Positions 25,132 through 34,069 of a DNA stretch of 64,000 nt are shown one piece after another. Source of the DNA: Haliea sp963974125 (GTDB lineage Bacteria > Pseudomonadota > Gammaproteobacteria > Pseudomonadales > Halieaceae). The notes below the pieces were generated by a model. That model made no database searches and was not told where the DNA came from. It worked only from the letters and a program-made list of their open reading frames with translations. The position numbers and the translations under genes are program-made. The first letter of the stretch is position 1; the number at the start of each line of letters is the position of its first letter. The DNA is taken from NCBI GenBank assembly GCA_963974125.1, contig CAXBCH010000019.1, forward strand, positions 22,469-86,468, written 5' to 3'.

Positions 25132-27176
25132 AGCTGCACTCCATGCTGCGCCAGCAGCGCCAACAGCGCCGCTTCGTCGATGACCGGAATGCCCAGCTCG
25201 GTCGCCTTGCCGAGCTTGGAGCCGGCACCGGGACCGGCGACCACCGTATGGGTTTTGGCGGAGACGCTGCCAGCTACCCGCGCCCCCAGAGCCTCGAGAT
25301 GGGCCTTGGCCTCATTGCGGCCCAGCGCTTCCAGGGTCCCGGTCACCACCCAGGTCTGCCCCGCCAGTGGCAGCGCCTCCGCGGCCACCGGCTCCAGATC
25401 CGGCCAGTGCACACCGGCAGCCCGCAGTGCTTCCACCACCGCCAGGCTGTCGCTTGAGTCGAAAAACTGGCGCAGGTGGTCGGCGACCACCGGCCCCACA
25501 TCCGGCACCGCCAACAGGGCCTCCTCGTCGGCGGCAACCAGTGCCTCCCAGCTGCCAAAGTGACGCGCCAGGTTGCCGGCGGTAGCCTCCCCCACCTCGC
25601 GGATACCCAGGGCATAAATGAACCGCTGCAGAGTGGTCGTCTTGCTCTTTTCCAGCGCCTGCAGCAGCCTGTCCACGGACTTGTCCCCCATCCGTTCCAG
25701 CTCCAGCCACTGTGTGCGGGGCAAGGTGTAGATGTCCGCTACGGTGCGCACCAGACCACGATCGACCAGCTGCTCCACCAGCTTGTCGCCAAGGCCCTCC
25801 ACATCCAGCGCCCGGCGCGAGACAAAGTGGCGTATGGCAGCTTTCTGCTGGGCCTGGCAAATCAGCCCGCCCATACAGCGCAGCACGGCCTCGTCCTCGG
25901 CCCGTTCCACCACCGAACCGCACACCGGGCAGGCGTCCGGAAACACCACCGGCCGTGCGGAGGCGGGGCGCTGCTCGGCAACCACGGCCACCACCTGTGG
26001 AATCACATCCCCCGCCCGACGCACGATCACGGTATCGCCAATGCGCAGACCCAGGCGTTCGATTTCATCGCTGTTGTGCAAGGTGGCGTTGCTGACTGTG
26101 ACCCCGCCCACAAACACCGGCTCCAGCCGCGCTACCGGTGTAATGGCGCCGGTCCGGCCGACCTGGAACTCCACCGCCAGCAGCCGGGTCATCTCCTCCT
26201 GGGCGGGGAACTTGCGGGCAATGGCCCAGCGCGGCGCCCGCGAGACAAAACCGAGACGCTGCTGCAGGGCGAGGTCATTGACCTTGAACACGATACCGTC
26301 GATGTCATAGGGCAGCTCCGCGCGGCGTGCAGCCAGCTCCTCGTAATAGGCGTCGCAGGCATCGATACCGGTAACCACCCGGGATTCGCTGTTGATGCGC
26401 AGGCCCCAGGCCTGCAAGCGGTCCAGCACCTCCGAGTGCCGGGTCGGCAAGTCACCGCCCTCATACAGACCGACGCTGTAGCAGCACATCTGCAGGGGCC
26501 GGCGCGCGGTGATGCGCGCGTCCAGCTGGCGCAGGCTACCGGCAGCGGCGTTGCGCGGGTTGACAAAGGTTTTCTCGCCGCGGGCGCGAGCCTCGGCATT
26601 GAGCTGCTCGAAACCGGTGCGTGGCAGATAGATTTCGCCACGCACCTCCAGCAGCGGGGGATAGCCCTGGCCGCGCAGGCGCAGGGGCACCGACGCGACC
26701 GTGCGCACGTTGTGAGTGATATCCTCCCCGGTGGTACCGTCGCCGCGGGTAGCGCCCCGCTGCAGGCGTCCGTCCCGATACAGGAGACTGACGGCAATGC
26801 CATCGAGCTTGGGTTCACAGGCGAACTCCAGCTCGTCCGCCGGGTCCCTGCCGAGACGCTCCAGCAGCCGGCGGTTGAAATCCCGCATGTCATCGGCGTC
26901 AAACGCGTTCTCCAGCGACAACATGGGCAGCTCGTGCCGCAGCTGACGGAACTGGGACAGGGGGGTGGCGCCCACGCGCCGGGTTGGGGATTCGGGGTCG
27001 AGCAGCTCGGGATATTCTGCCTCCAATTCCCGGAGGCGTTGCAGGCAGCGGTCGTACTCGGCGTCCGGGACACTGGGCTCATCCAGCACATGGTACTGGT
27101 AGTTCCAGCTCTCGAGCCGCTCGCGCAGAGCGGCGACTTCGTCTGCCGCCGACAGCTCCGCTTCCACTTTTGCCAC
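25128..27176 (-). CDS. ligA: NAD-dependent DNA ligase
   Basis: Seals nicks in replication and repair using NAD+. The protein is 682 residues, the standard size. Domains in order: Ia, adenylation with the nucleophile Lys123 in CEPKLDGIAVSLLY, OB fold, a zinc finger (CPVCGSVVERAEDEAVLRC then C), helix-hairpin-helix repeats (LRRFG-type VGEATAGNLARHFGSW), and a C-terminal BRCT domain beginning near 605 (LAGQTWVVTGTLEALGRNEA). It lies 11 bp after zipA. Confidence 0.98.
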   Translation of the reverse strand: MAKVEAELSAADEVAALRERLESWNYQYHVLDEPSVPDAEYDRCLQRLRELEAEYPELLDPESPTRRVGATPLSQFRQLRHELPMLSLENAFDADDMRDFNRRLLERLGRDPADELEFACEPKLDGIAVSLLYRDGRLQRGATRGDGTTGEDITHNVRTVASVPLRLRGQGYPPLLEVRGEIYLPRTGFEQLNAEARARGEKTFVNPRNAAAGSLRQLDARITARRPLQMCCYSVGLYEGGDLPTRHSEVLDRLQAWGLRINSESRVVTGIDACDAYYEELAARRAELPYDIDGIVFKVNDLALQQRLGFVSRAPRWAIARKFPAQEEMTRLLAVEFQVGRTGAITPVARLEPVFVGGVTVSNATLHNSDEIERLGLRIGDTVIVRRAGDVIPQVVAVVAEQRPASARPVVFPDACPVCGSVVERAEDEAVLRCMGGLICQAQQKAAIRHFVSRRALDVEGLGDKLVEQLVDRGLVRTVADIYTLPRTQWLELERMGDKSVDRLLQALEKSKTTTLQRFIYALGIREVGEATAGNLARHFGSWEALVAADEEALLAVPDVGPVVADHLRQFFDSSDSLAVVEALRAAGVHWPDLEPVAAEALPLAGQTWVVTGTLEALGRNEAKAHLEALGARVAGSVSAKTHTVVAGPGAGSKLGKATELGIPVIDEAALLALLAQHGVQL

Positions 27177-27187
27177 TCCGGGCCGCC

Positions 27188-28207
27188 TCAGCGCGAGCGG
27201 GCCAGCAGGCGCCGCTCCAGATCGCGAATCTGCTGGCGACTGTGTTCCATGGTCTGCCGCGTCAAGGCACTGCGGGTTTCGTCGAGTACGTCGCCGTCGA
27301 GATTGCGCGCCACCGCCTGGGCCGTTTCCAGCATGTAGTCAAAGGCCTTCATCATGTCATCAGGCCCCGGCAGAGTGACGAAAAACACCAGTCCGGGGGT
27401 AGTGAAATCCGACATGTTGTCGATATCAAATACACCGGGCTGCATCATGTTGGCGACGCTGAACTGGATGGCGCCGCGTCCGGCCTCGAACTCGTGGCGG
27501 TGGAAAAAACTCATGTCGCCGAAGCGCAGGTCGCAGGCCAGCAGGATATGCAGGATGTCGTCGCCACGGAAACCCTCCGGCTTGCGCGCCACCACGTTGA
27601 GCATGAAGACCTCGGGTTCCACATCCCGCGGCAGGCGCCCGGGTTCCGGAGCTTCGGCAGCCGGGCGCGAACGCTCTTCCGCCTCCAACGCGTCCAGCCA
27701 ATCCAGGTTTTCCGGCTCGTCCCGGGTGCTGAGTCCGGCGATCAGGTCATCGTCATCGCTGGCTGCCGCTGCCGGCTTTTCCGCGGCCTTCGCCGGCCTG
27801 GGCTTCGACTTCGGCTTCGGCGCCGCCGCCGGATCGCTGCCTGCCGCGGGTGTTTCCGCTGCCGGCGGGGGCGCAGGGGGCGGTGTCTGCACGGGGCGCC
27901 CGACAGGCCGGGCGGCGCGCGCGGCCCCGGCTGCCTGCTCCGCCCGCTCGGCCTTGTCCGCCTTGTTCTGGGCGGTGGCGTCCAGCAGGTCGCTGCGCTC
28001 AACGACCCGCGCCCCGCCGTTAGGCAACTCCTTCAGAAAACCAATGTCATCATCGACCGCGGCTGCACCGGTATCACTGTTCGCCAGTTTCACCCGCACC
28101 GGGGAGCTGCGTTCATTGCGAACCCGGCGCCAGGCATCCAACAGCACCGCCAGGATCAGCAGCACCCCGACTATCACCATCCAGTCCCGTATCGTCAAGT
28201 CCATCAC
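27188..28207 (-). CDS. zipA: Cell division protein ZipA
   Basis: Membrane-anchored FtsZ-binding protein of the divisome. The 339 residues comprise an N-terminal transmembrane helix (about 8-26, WMVIVGVLLILAVLLDAW), a long Pro/Ala-rich charged linker (about 60-190) and the C-terminal FtsZ-binding domain (about 195-335, VFMLNVVARKPEGFRGDDIL and later FFVTLPGPDDMMKAFDYML). The order smc-zipA-ligA is common in gammaproteobacteria and supports the call. Two adjacent ATGs are possible starts. Confidence 0.95.
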   Translation of the reverse strand: MMDLTIRDWMVIVGVLLILAVLLDAWRRVRNERSSPVRVKLANSDTGAAAVDDDIGFLKELPNGGARVVERSDLLDATAQNKADKAERAEQAAGAARAARPVGRPVQTPPPAPPPAAETPAAGSDPAAAPKPKSKPRPAKAAEKPAAAASDDDDLIAGLSTRDEPENLDWLDALEAEERSRPAAEAPEPGRLPRDVEPEVFMLNVVARKPEGFRGDDILHILLACDLRFGDMSFFHRHEFEAGRGAIQFSVANMMQPGVFDIDNMSDFTTPGLVFFVTLPGPDDMMKAFDYMLETAQAVARNLDGDVLDETRSALTRQTMEHSRQQIRDLERRLLARSR

Positions 28208-28233
28208 AGCTGCACCCGCATCCTCCGCTTGTT

Positions 28234-31200
28234 CTAGCTGGCCGCCAGCTCCGCCGCCTCATCGACATCCACCGTCACCAGGCGCGATACACCCGGCTCG
28301 TGCATGGTGACACCCATCAGCTGATCCGCCAACTCCATTGAGATCTTGTTGTGGGTGATGTAGATAAACTGCACCTTGGCGGACATTTCCTTGACCATGC
28401 GCGCGTAGCGGCCGACGTTGGCATCGTCCAGCGGCGCATCCACCTCGTCCAGCATACAGAAAGGCGCCGGATTAAGCTGGAAAATGGAGAACACCAGGGC
28501 GATCGCGGTCAGCGCCTTCTCCCCACCGGAAAGCAGGTGAATAGTGCTGTTCTTCTTCCCCGGGGGCCGCGCCATGATCGTGATGCCGGTATCGAGCAGG
28601 TCATCGCCGGTCATTTCCAGGTAGGCGTTACCGCCACCGAAAACCCGCGGGAACAGCTCCTGCAGACCGGCGTTGACCTTGTCAAAGGTTTCCCGGAAGC
28701 GGCTGCGGGTCTCCTTGTCGATCTTGCGAATCGCGGACGCCAGGGTCTCCAGGGCAGTCTCCAGGTCTTCGTTCTGGGCGTCGAGATAGTTCTTGCGCTC
28801 CGACTGCAGCGCGTACTCGTCAATGGCTGCGAGATTGATCGGCCCCAGACGCGCGATGCGCGCGGCCACCCGCTCCAGCGCAAGCTGCCACTCGGATTCG
28901 TCGGCGTTCCCGGGCATCTCGGCCAGCACCTGTTCGAGATCCTGCTCGCCTTCCCGCAACTGGCGCAGCACGTTCTCGCGCTGCACTTGCAGGCCCTGCT
29001 GCTGCAGGCGCTGCTGCTCCAGCTCCGAGCGCACGCCCTGGGCGCGCTGCTCGATGGCGGCACGCTGTTGTTCCGCCTGGCGCATGGCGTGCTCCACTTC
29101 CGCGACCGCCTGCCGGGCGCGGGTCAGCTCGCCCTCGGATGTCAGCCGCAGCGCCAGTTGCGCCTCCAGATCCTCCTGCAGGGCGCCGAGAGGATCGCCA
29201 GCCTCCGCCAGGCTGCCCTGCAGCGTCTCGCGCCGCTCCTGCAGCTGCGCCACCTGGGAGCGGGTACGCTCCAGCGTGTCGCGCACCGCCCGCAACTGGG
29301 TCTGCAGGGACTGGTGGCGCATCGCAGCCTGGTGGGCCACATCCTTGTCGTGGCGCGCCTTCTGGCGTACACCATCGAGCTGGCTGCGAGCTTCGTCGCG
29401 GCGAGTCAACAGATCCTCACGCTGGCGCGAATCCTGCTCCATCTGCTCAATGGCAGCGGCCAGCAACAGCCGTGCCTCGGCGACAGATTCCTGTTCCTGA
29501 CGGAACTGTTCGCGGGTGTCGGCGATCTCGGCGCCCAGGCGTTCACGGCGCGCACTGATCTGTTCCAGCCGCGCCTGCTGCGCCGACAGCTTCGCGCTCG
29601 CCTCCGAATGCTGCCGTGTCGCCTGCTGCAGCTCGCGCTGGCAGTCCTGGCGCTGGGACTCCAGCGTCTGCTGCCGCTCCCGCGCCTGCAGCTGGCCGGC
29701 TTCCAGCTCGGCCACCTGCTCCGCGGTCATGTCGATTGTCTCGGCCAACCGCTCCAGTTCCTGGCGGCGCTGGATAACACCACCTTCCTGTTCGCCCGGC
29801 CGTTTCACCCGCAGCCAGTCGGCACCGAGCCAGATACCCTCCGGGGTGATCACCGATTCGCCCGCCGCAAGCGTAGCCCGCAGCGCCAGGGCGGCAGGCA
29901 GGTCGTCGGCCACCCGCACGCCCGCCAACAGGCTCGCGGCGGCGGCGGAGCCGCGTACCCGCCCGGCCAGGAAACCCGGATCGGCGACGGTGGCGCTGCC
30001 CGCTTCCACCAGGCTCAGTTGCCCCTGCTGCAGATCGTCCAGCAGACTGGCAAAACCCTCCAGCTGATCCACGCAGACGGCCTGCAGGTAGTCGCCGAGT
30101 ACGGTCTCCACTGCCAGCTGCCAGCCATCATCGACCTGCAGCTGCTGCAGCAGGCGCGGCCGGTCCTGTAGCTGCCGCGCTGCCAGCCAGGCGCTGACAC
30201 CCTGGTCCCTATCCTCGGTGGCGGCCTGCTGCAGGGCCTCCAGGGAAGCCTGGCGGCCACGCAATTGCTGCAACCCCGAGCGGCGGTCATTGAGCTGGCC
30301 GGAAAGATTGCCCTCTTCCTCGCGGGCCGCCGCCAGTTGTTGCAGCAGCTCATCGCTGCGCGACTCAAATGCGGCCATCTGCTCTTCCAGCAGGGCGATT
30401 TCTTCCGCCAGGACTTCCAGATCGGGTTCGTCATTCTCCTGGACCAGGCCCGCCCGCTCCTCCTCCAGCTGCAGAATACGACGCTGCAAGCGCTGCTGGG
30501 CCTGTTCCAGGTGCTGAATGCGCGACTGTTGCACTTCGGCCTGCTGCCTCGGCGCTGCGGCATGCTGGTTGAATTCGTCCCATTGCTGCTGCCAGTGCAG
30601 CATGGCATCCTCGGCCTGCTGCAGGGCCGCGGCGGACTCCTCCTCCACCGCGTGCAACATGTCCAGCTCCGGCGCCAGGGTGTCCAGCTCCGCCTCCCAG
30701 GCCTCCTGCTTCTCCTGGTCCTGGCGCAGGTGCTGCCCCGATTCCTCCAGGCTGGCCAGGGCCTGGCGCAAATCCTCGTTCAGCTGGCCAGCGCGCTCCT
30801 GCTGGAACTTGATCACCTGCTCAATACGGGAAACCTCCGCACCGAGCGTATAGTAGTTGGCCTGGACCTGATTGAACGTATCCGTGCACTCACTGTGATC
30901 CTGGCGACGCTGCTCGATCGCGGTATCGACCTGCTGGTGCTCGGCATTCACCGCTTCCAGCTTCACTTCCAGCTCGGCGATGGCCTGGGCGCAGGCCGTC
31001 ACCTGCCGGTCCAGCTGCTGCCACTGCAGGGCCTGGAGCTGCGCTTTCAGGGCACGCTCCTCGCTTTTGAATTCGGTGTACTTTTCCGCCGCCTGGGCCT
31101 GTCGCTGCAGGTGCTGCAGTTGCCGCTGCAGCTCGTCCCGCAGGTCGGTCAAGCGCTCCAGGTTCTCCATGGTGCGGCGCATGCGGTTCTCGGTTTCCCG

Positions 31201-31731
31201 GCGCCGCTCCTTGTACTTGGAGATTCCCGCCGCTTCCTCGATGAATACCCGCAGCTCTTCGGGCTTGGACTCGATCAGGCGCGAAATCATGCCCTGCTCG
31301 ATAATCGCATAGCTGCGCGGCCCGAGACCGGTGCCGAGGAAAATGTCGGTAATGTCGCGGCGGCGGCAGCGGCTGCCGTTGAGAAAATATTCGGACTGGG
31401 CTTCCCGGGTCACCAGGCGGCGGATGGAAATTTCCGCGTAGCTGGCGTACTCGCCGCCAACCCCGCCATCGCTGTTGTCGAAGACCAGCTCGATGGAGGC
31501 CTGACCGACCGGCTGGCGATTGACCGAACCGTTGAAGATAACGTCGGTCATGGACTCGCCGCGCAGGTTCTTGGCGGAGCTCTCGCCCATGACCCAGCGC
31601 ACGGCGTCAATGACATTGGATTTGCCACAGCCGTTGGGGCCCACCACGGCGGACATGTTGCTGGGGAAGTTCACCGTTGTCGGGTCGACAAAGGACTTGA
31701 AGCCGGCGAGCTTGATTGACTTTAATCGCAT
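28234..31731 (-). CDS. smc: Chromosome segregation ATPase SMC
   Basis: A 1165-residue SMC protein that organises and condenses the chromosome. The N-terminal ATPase half starts MRLKSIKLAGFKSFVDPTT and has Walker A GPNGCGKSN. Long coiled coils flank a hinge around residues 500-640. The C-terminal half has the signature LLSGGEKALTAIALVF and Walker B FCMLDEVDAPLDD. The gene heads the smc-zipA-ligA operon. The upstream 144-bp gap to ccmI is AT-rich and presumably holds its promoter, though I cannot pick one pair of boxes with confidence. Confidence 0.97.
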   Translation of the reverse strand: MRLKSIKLAGFKSFVDPTTVNFPSNMSAVVGPNGCGKSNVIDAVRWVMGESSAKNLRGESMTDVIFNGSVNRQPVGQASIELVFDNSDGGVGGEYASYAEISIRRLVTREAQSEYFLNGSRCRRRDITDIFLGTGLGPRSYAIIEQGMISRLIESKPEELRVFIEEAAGISKYKERRRETENRMRRTMENLERLTDLRDELQRQLQHLQRQAQAAEKYTEFKSEERALKAQLQALQWQQLDRQVTACAQAIAELEVKLEAVNAEHQQVDTAIEQRRQDHSECTDTFNQVQANYYTLGAEVSRIEQVIKFQQERAGQLNEDLRQALASLEESGQHLRQDQEKQEAWEAELDTLAPELDMLHAVEEESAAALQQAEDAMLHWQQQWDEFNQHAAAPRQQAEVQQSRIQHLEQAQQRLQRRILQLEEERAGLVQENDEPDLEVLAEEIALLEEQMAAFESRSDELLQQLAAAREEEGNLSGQLNDRRSGLQQLRGRQASLEALQQAATEDRDQGVSAWLAARQLQDRPRLLQQLQVDDGWQLAVETVLGDYLQAVCVDQLEGFASLLDDLQQGQLSLVEAGSATVADPGFLAGRVRGSAAAASLLAGVRVADDLPAALALRATLAAGESVITPEGIWLGADWLRVKRPGEQEGGVIQRRQELERLAETIDMTAEQVAELEAGQLQARERQQTLESQRQDCQRELQQATRQHSEASAKLSAQQARLEQISARRERLGAEIADTREQFRQEQESVAEARLLLAAAIEQMEQDSRQREDLLTRRDEARSQLDGVRQKARHDKDVAHQAAMRHQSLQTQLRAVRDTLERTRSQVAQLQERRETLQGSLAEAGDPLGALQEDLEAQLALRLTSEGELTRARQAVAEVEHAMRQAEQQRAAIEQRAQGVRSELEQQRLQQQGLQVQRENVLRQLREGEQDLEQVLAEMPGNADESEWQLALERVAARIARLGPINLAAIDEYALQSERKNYLDAQNEDLETALETLASAIRKIDKETRSRFRETFDKVNAGLQELFPRVFGGGNAYLEMTGDDLLDTGITIMARPPGKKNSTIHLLSGGEKALTAIALVFSIFQLNPAPFCMLDEVDAPLDDANVGRYARMVKEMSAKVQFIYITHNKISMELADQLMGVTMHEPGVSRLVTVDVDEAAELAAS

Positions 31732-31875
31732 ATCACTTTAATTGAATTATGTAACGCGCTGTTTTTAAACGAAAATAACGCCCGAATAGAGCGCTGATCG
31801 CCGACCCATGACCACAACATGTAGTGTATCCAACTTCCCTGGACAACACTACGCCTGTGGCGGGCGAAAGCCCGC

Positions 31876-33066
31876 TCAGGTCTGCCGGGGCTCCAGGGTA
31901 ATGGCCAGCGGCTCTGTGGACAGGGAAGGCTGCAGTGGTCCCGCCCGGCCCAGCCAACTGGCGTTGTCCTCTCCGGGGGTGCCCTCAGGGGAGACCTGCA
32001 CCACCACCACGACCTCGCCGGCCTCGGACAGCTTCTGCCCCGCCATGGAATTGCTGTCATCCAGGCGCAGGGTTGCCGGCAACTGGCTCGCCTGGAGTCG
32101 CTGCACCGCGATCGGCATGCGGCTGTCACTGGCTGCGGAGCGCGCCAGCACGAAGACAGTGTCGTTCGGGTTCAGCGAGACGCCCTCGGGAGCGGCCACC
32201 CGCAGGCTGACACCGATGCCGGCCTGCACTCCGGTCTCACCTGCAGTGGCGACTTCCGGTTCGCCGAGACGCTCGCGGGCCTCGGCAATCACCCCGGCAA
32301 TCATCTGCGCACCCTCGCCGCCCGGAGCTTCCATGGCCAGCAATCGCTCCCAGTACTGGATCGCGGCTCGGAACTGTTCGCGCTCAAAGGCAGCCATGCC
32401 CAGCAATCCCAGCGCCGTACGCTGGTGCGGATTGATCGCCAGCGCCTGCTCGGCGCGGGCCTGTGATTCGGGGTCCAGGGTGCGGCCGCTGGCGAGGTAG
32501 CGCGCCTGGGCGGCGTAGGCCAGGGCCTGGGCATCCTCCGGCGCCTCCAGCGCCAACCTGTTGTAGGTTTCCGCCGCCATGATGAAATCGCCCTGACCCA
32601 TATAGAAACGCCCCAACAGGGCCAGGTAGTGCAGATTGTCCGGACGCTGGCCGGAGCGCTTCTCGATCGCTGCCATCAGCGCCAGCATCTCATCCTCGCC
32701 GGCGTTTTCGTCCAGCTCCGCCAGCTGGCTACCGATCCTGACATCCGCGACCGAACCCAGCTGGTAGTAGAGAATACCTGCCATCACTGCCACCAAAGGC
32801 AACAACACCCAGACCGGGAACGGCGCCCGGGAGTCTACCTGCGGAGTGTCCAGCGGCGACTGCTGGTCTTCCAGCAAGCGCAGCTGGGCATCGGTCTCCA
32901 GACCGGTGTCACCCTCTTCCGCCAGTTCGCGGCGGCGCAGCCGGTACCAGTCAACATTGGCCTGGGCGCCATCGTCCAGGGGCCGGCGCATGGCCCAGCC
33001 GGGAAACAGGTAGAACAGGCCACTGAGCAGCACCAGGCCGGCGCAGGCAAGCAGGAATGTGGTCAA
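31876..33066 (-). CDS. ccmI: Cytochrome c-type biogenesis protein CcmI
   Basis: Apocytochrome c chaperone of the system I maturation pathway, 396 residues. The N-terminus has a transmembrane helix (about 3-22), a cytosolic loop with the DWYRLRRRELAEEGD pattern and a second helix (about 85-105). The TPR region follows from about 130, with repeated patterns such as ALLGRFYMGQGDFIMAAETY. The C-terminal periplasmic domain is beta-rich. It is last in ccmABCDEFGHI and overlaps ccmH by 4 bp. Confidence 0.92.
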   Translation of the reverse strand: MTTFLLACAGLVLLSGLFYLFPGWAMRRPLDDGAQANVDWYRLRRRELAEEGDTGLETDAQLRLLEDQQSPLDTPQVDSRAPFPVWVLLPLVAVMAGILYYQLGSVADVRIGSQLAELDENAGEDEMLALMAAIEKRSGQRPDNLHYLALLGRFYMGQGDFIMAAETYNRLALEAPEDAQALAYAAQARYLASGRTLDPESQARAEQALAINPHQRTALGLLGMAAFEREQFRAAIQYWERLLAMEAPGGEGAQMIAGVIAEARERLGEPEVATAGETGVQAGIGVSLRVAAPEGVSLNPNDTVFVLARSAASDSRMPIAVQRLQASQLPATLRLDDSNSMAGQKLSEAGEVVVVVQVSPEGTPGEDNASWLGRAGPLQPSLSTEPLAITLEPRQT

Positions 33067-33533
33067 GCGTCTTTCTCCGCCGTTTGCAGGAGGGCCGTGA
33101 GCCGGGCCTGGTCGTTACTGTCGAGCGTGGCCGGGGACTGCTTGCGGCCGCGCAGCAGCAGCAATAAACCCGCGGCGCCAGCCAACAGCAACAGCACTGG
33201 CGCCAGCCACAGGATCGCCGTGGCGGCGTTGAATGCCGGCCGATAGCGCACAAACTCGCCATAGCGTGCCACCATGTACTCGAGAATCTCCCCATCGCTG
33301 GCGCCGGCTTCCAGCTGCTGATGCAGCAGCCGCCTCAGGTCCTGGGATATCGGCGCATTGGAATCGGCGATATTCTGGTTCTGGCACTTGGGGCAGCGCA
33401 GTTCCTGGCTGAGCTCGCGATAGCGCTTTTCCAGCTCCGGTTCACTGAACTCGTAGGTTTCGATGACCGCTGCCGCCGGCAGGGCCAGCAGCAGCACCCA
33501 CAGGGCCAGGGCAATTGCGCGCAGTGCGTTCAT
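33063..33533 (-). CDS. ccmH: Cytochrome c-type biogenesis protein CcmH
   Basis: Periplasmic thiol reductase subunit that keeps the apocytochrome c CxxCH cysteines reduced for haem attachment. The 156-residue protein has a signal peptide (ending near AAAV), the motif LRCPKCQNQNIADSNAPISQDLR with the redox CxxC, and a C-terminal transmembrane helix around 105-130. It overlaps ccmG and ccmI by 4 bp each. Confidence 0.96.
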   Translation of the reverse strand: MNALRAIALALWVLLLALPAAAVIETYEFSEPELEKRYRELSQELRCPKCQNQNIADSNAPISQDLRRLLHQQLEAGASDGEILEYMVARYGEFVRYRPAFNAATAILWLAPVLLLLAGAAGLLLLLRGRKQSPATLDSNDQARLTALLQTAEKDA

Positions 33534-34069
33534 GGCAGTGTCTCCAGGGCGAGAATTTCCCGCCAGAGGGGTTCCAGGGTGTCACGCCAGACGCGCTCGT
33601 TGATGACGCCGACATGGCGATAGCGGATCACGCCGTCGGCATCCACCAGGTAGGTCTCCGGGGCACCGTAAACGCCGAGATCCACACCCAGGGTGCCCTC
33701 CCGGTCAACGATATTGGCGCGATAGGGATCGCCGAGATCCCGCAGCCAGCGCCGGGCCGCACTGTCCTCATCCTTGTAGTTGATCCCGAAAATGGGTATT
33801 CCACTGTCAGCCAGTTGTTGCAGGTACGGGTGTTCGACGCGGCAGGAAATGCACCAGGTGGCCCAGACATTGAACAGGGCCGCCTCGCCGATCACATCGG
33901 CACGGGTCAGGGGCCGGTCATCCGCCAGCTCGGTGAGCTGAAACTCCGGCAGCGGCCGGTCGATCAGGGCCGATGGCAGCGCCATGGGGTCCAGCGACAA
34001 ACCGCGGAACAGAAACGCTGCCAGCACCAGAAACAGGATCAGCGGCAGGAACAGTTTAAGCCTGGGCAC
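33530..34069 (-). CDS. ccmG: Thiol:disulfide interchange protein CcmG (DsbE)
   Basis: Membrane-tethered thioredoxin-like protein that reduces apocytochrome c or CcmH. From a GTG start at 34069 the protein is 179 residues. An AGGGAGG ribosome site lies 8 bp upstream, and a GTG one codon earlier is also possible. The N-terminal anchor (LFLPLILFLVLAAFLF) precedes the thioredoxin fold with the CxxC in NVWATWCISCRVEHP and GAPETYLVDADGVIRYRH near the end. It overlaps ccmF by 14 bp. Confidence 0.95.
   Translation of the reverse strand: MPRLKLFLPLILFLVLAAFLFRGLSLDPMALPSALIDRPLPEFQLTELADDRPLTRADVIGEAALFNVWATWCISCRVEHPYLQQLADSGIPIFGINYKDEDSAARRWLRDLGDPYRANIVDREGTLGVDLGVYGAPETYLVDADGVIRYRHVGVINERVWRDTLEPLWREILALETLP

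Noticed and set aside
28351..30171. A 606-codon Leu/Gln-rich plus-strand frame
   Set aside because: It mirrors the smc coiled coil; the Leu/Gln richness comes from reverse-complementing Gln/Glu/Leu codons.
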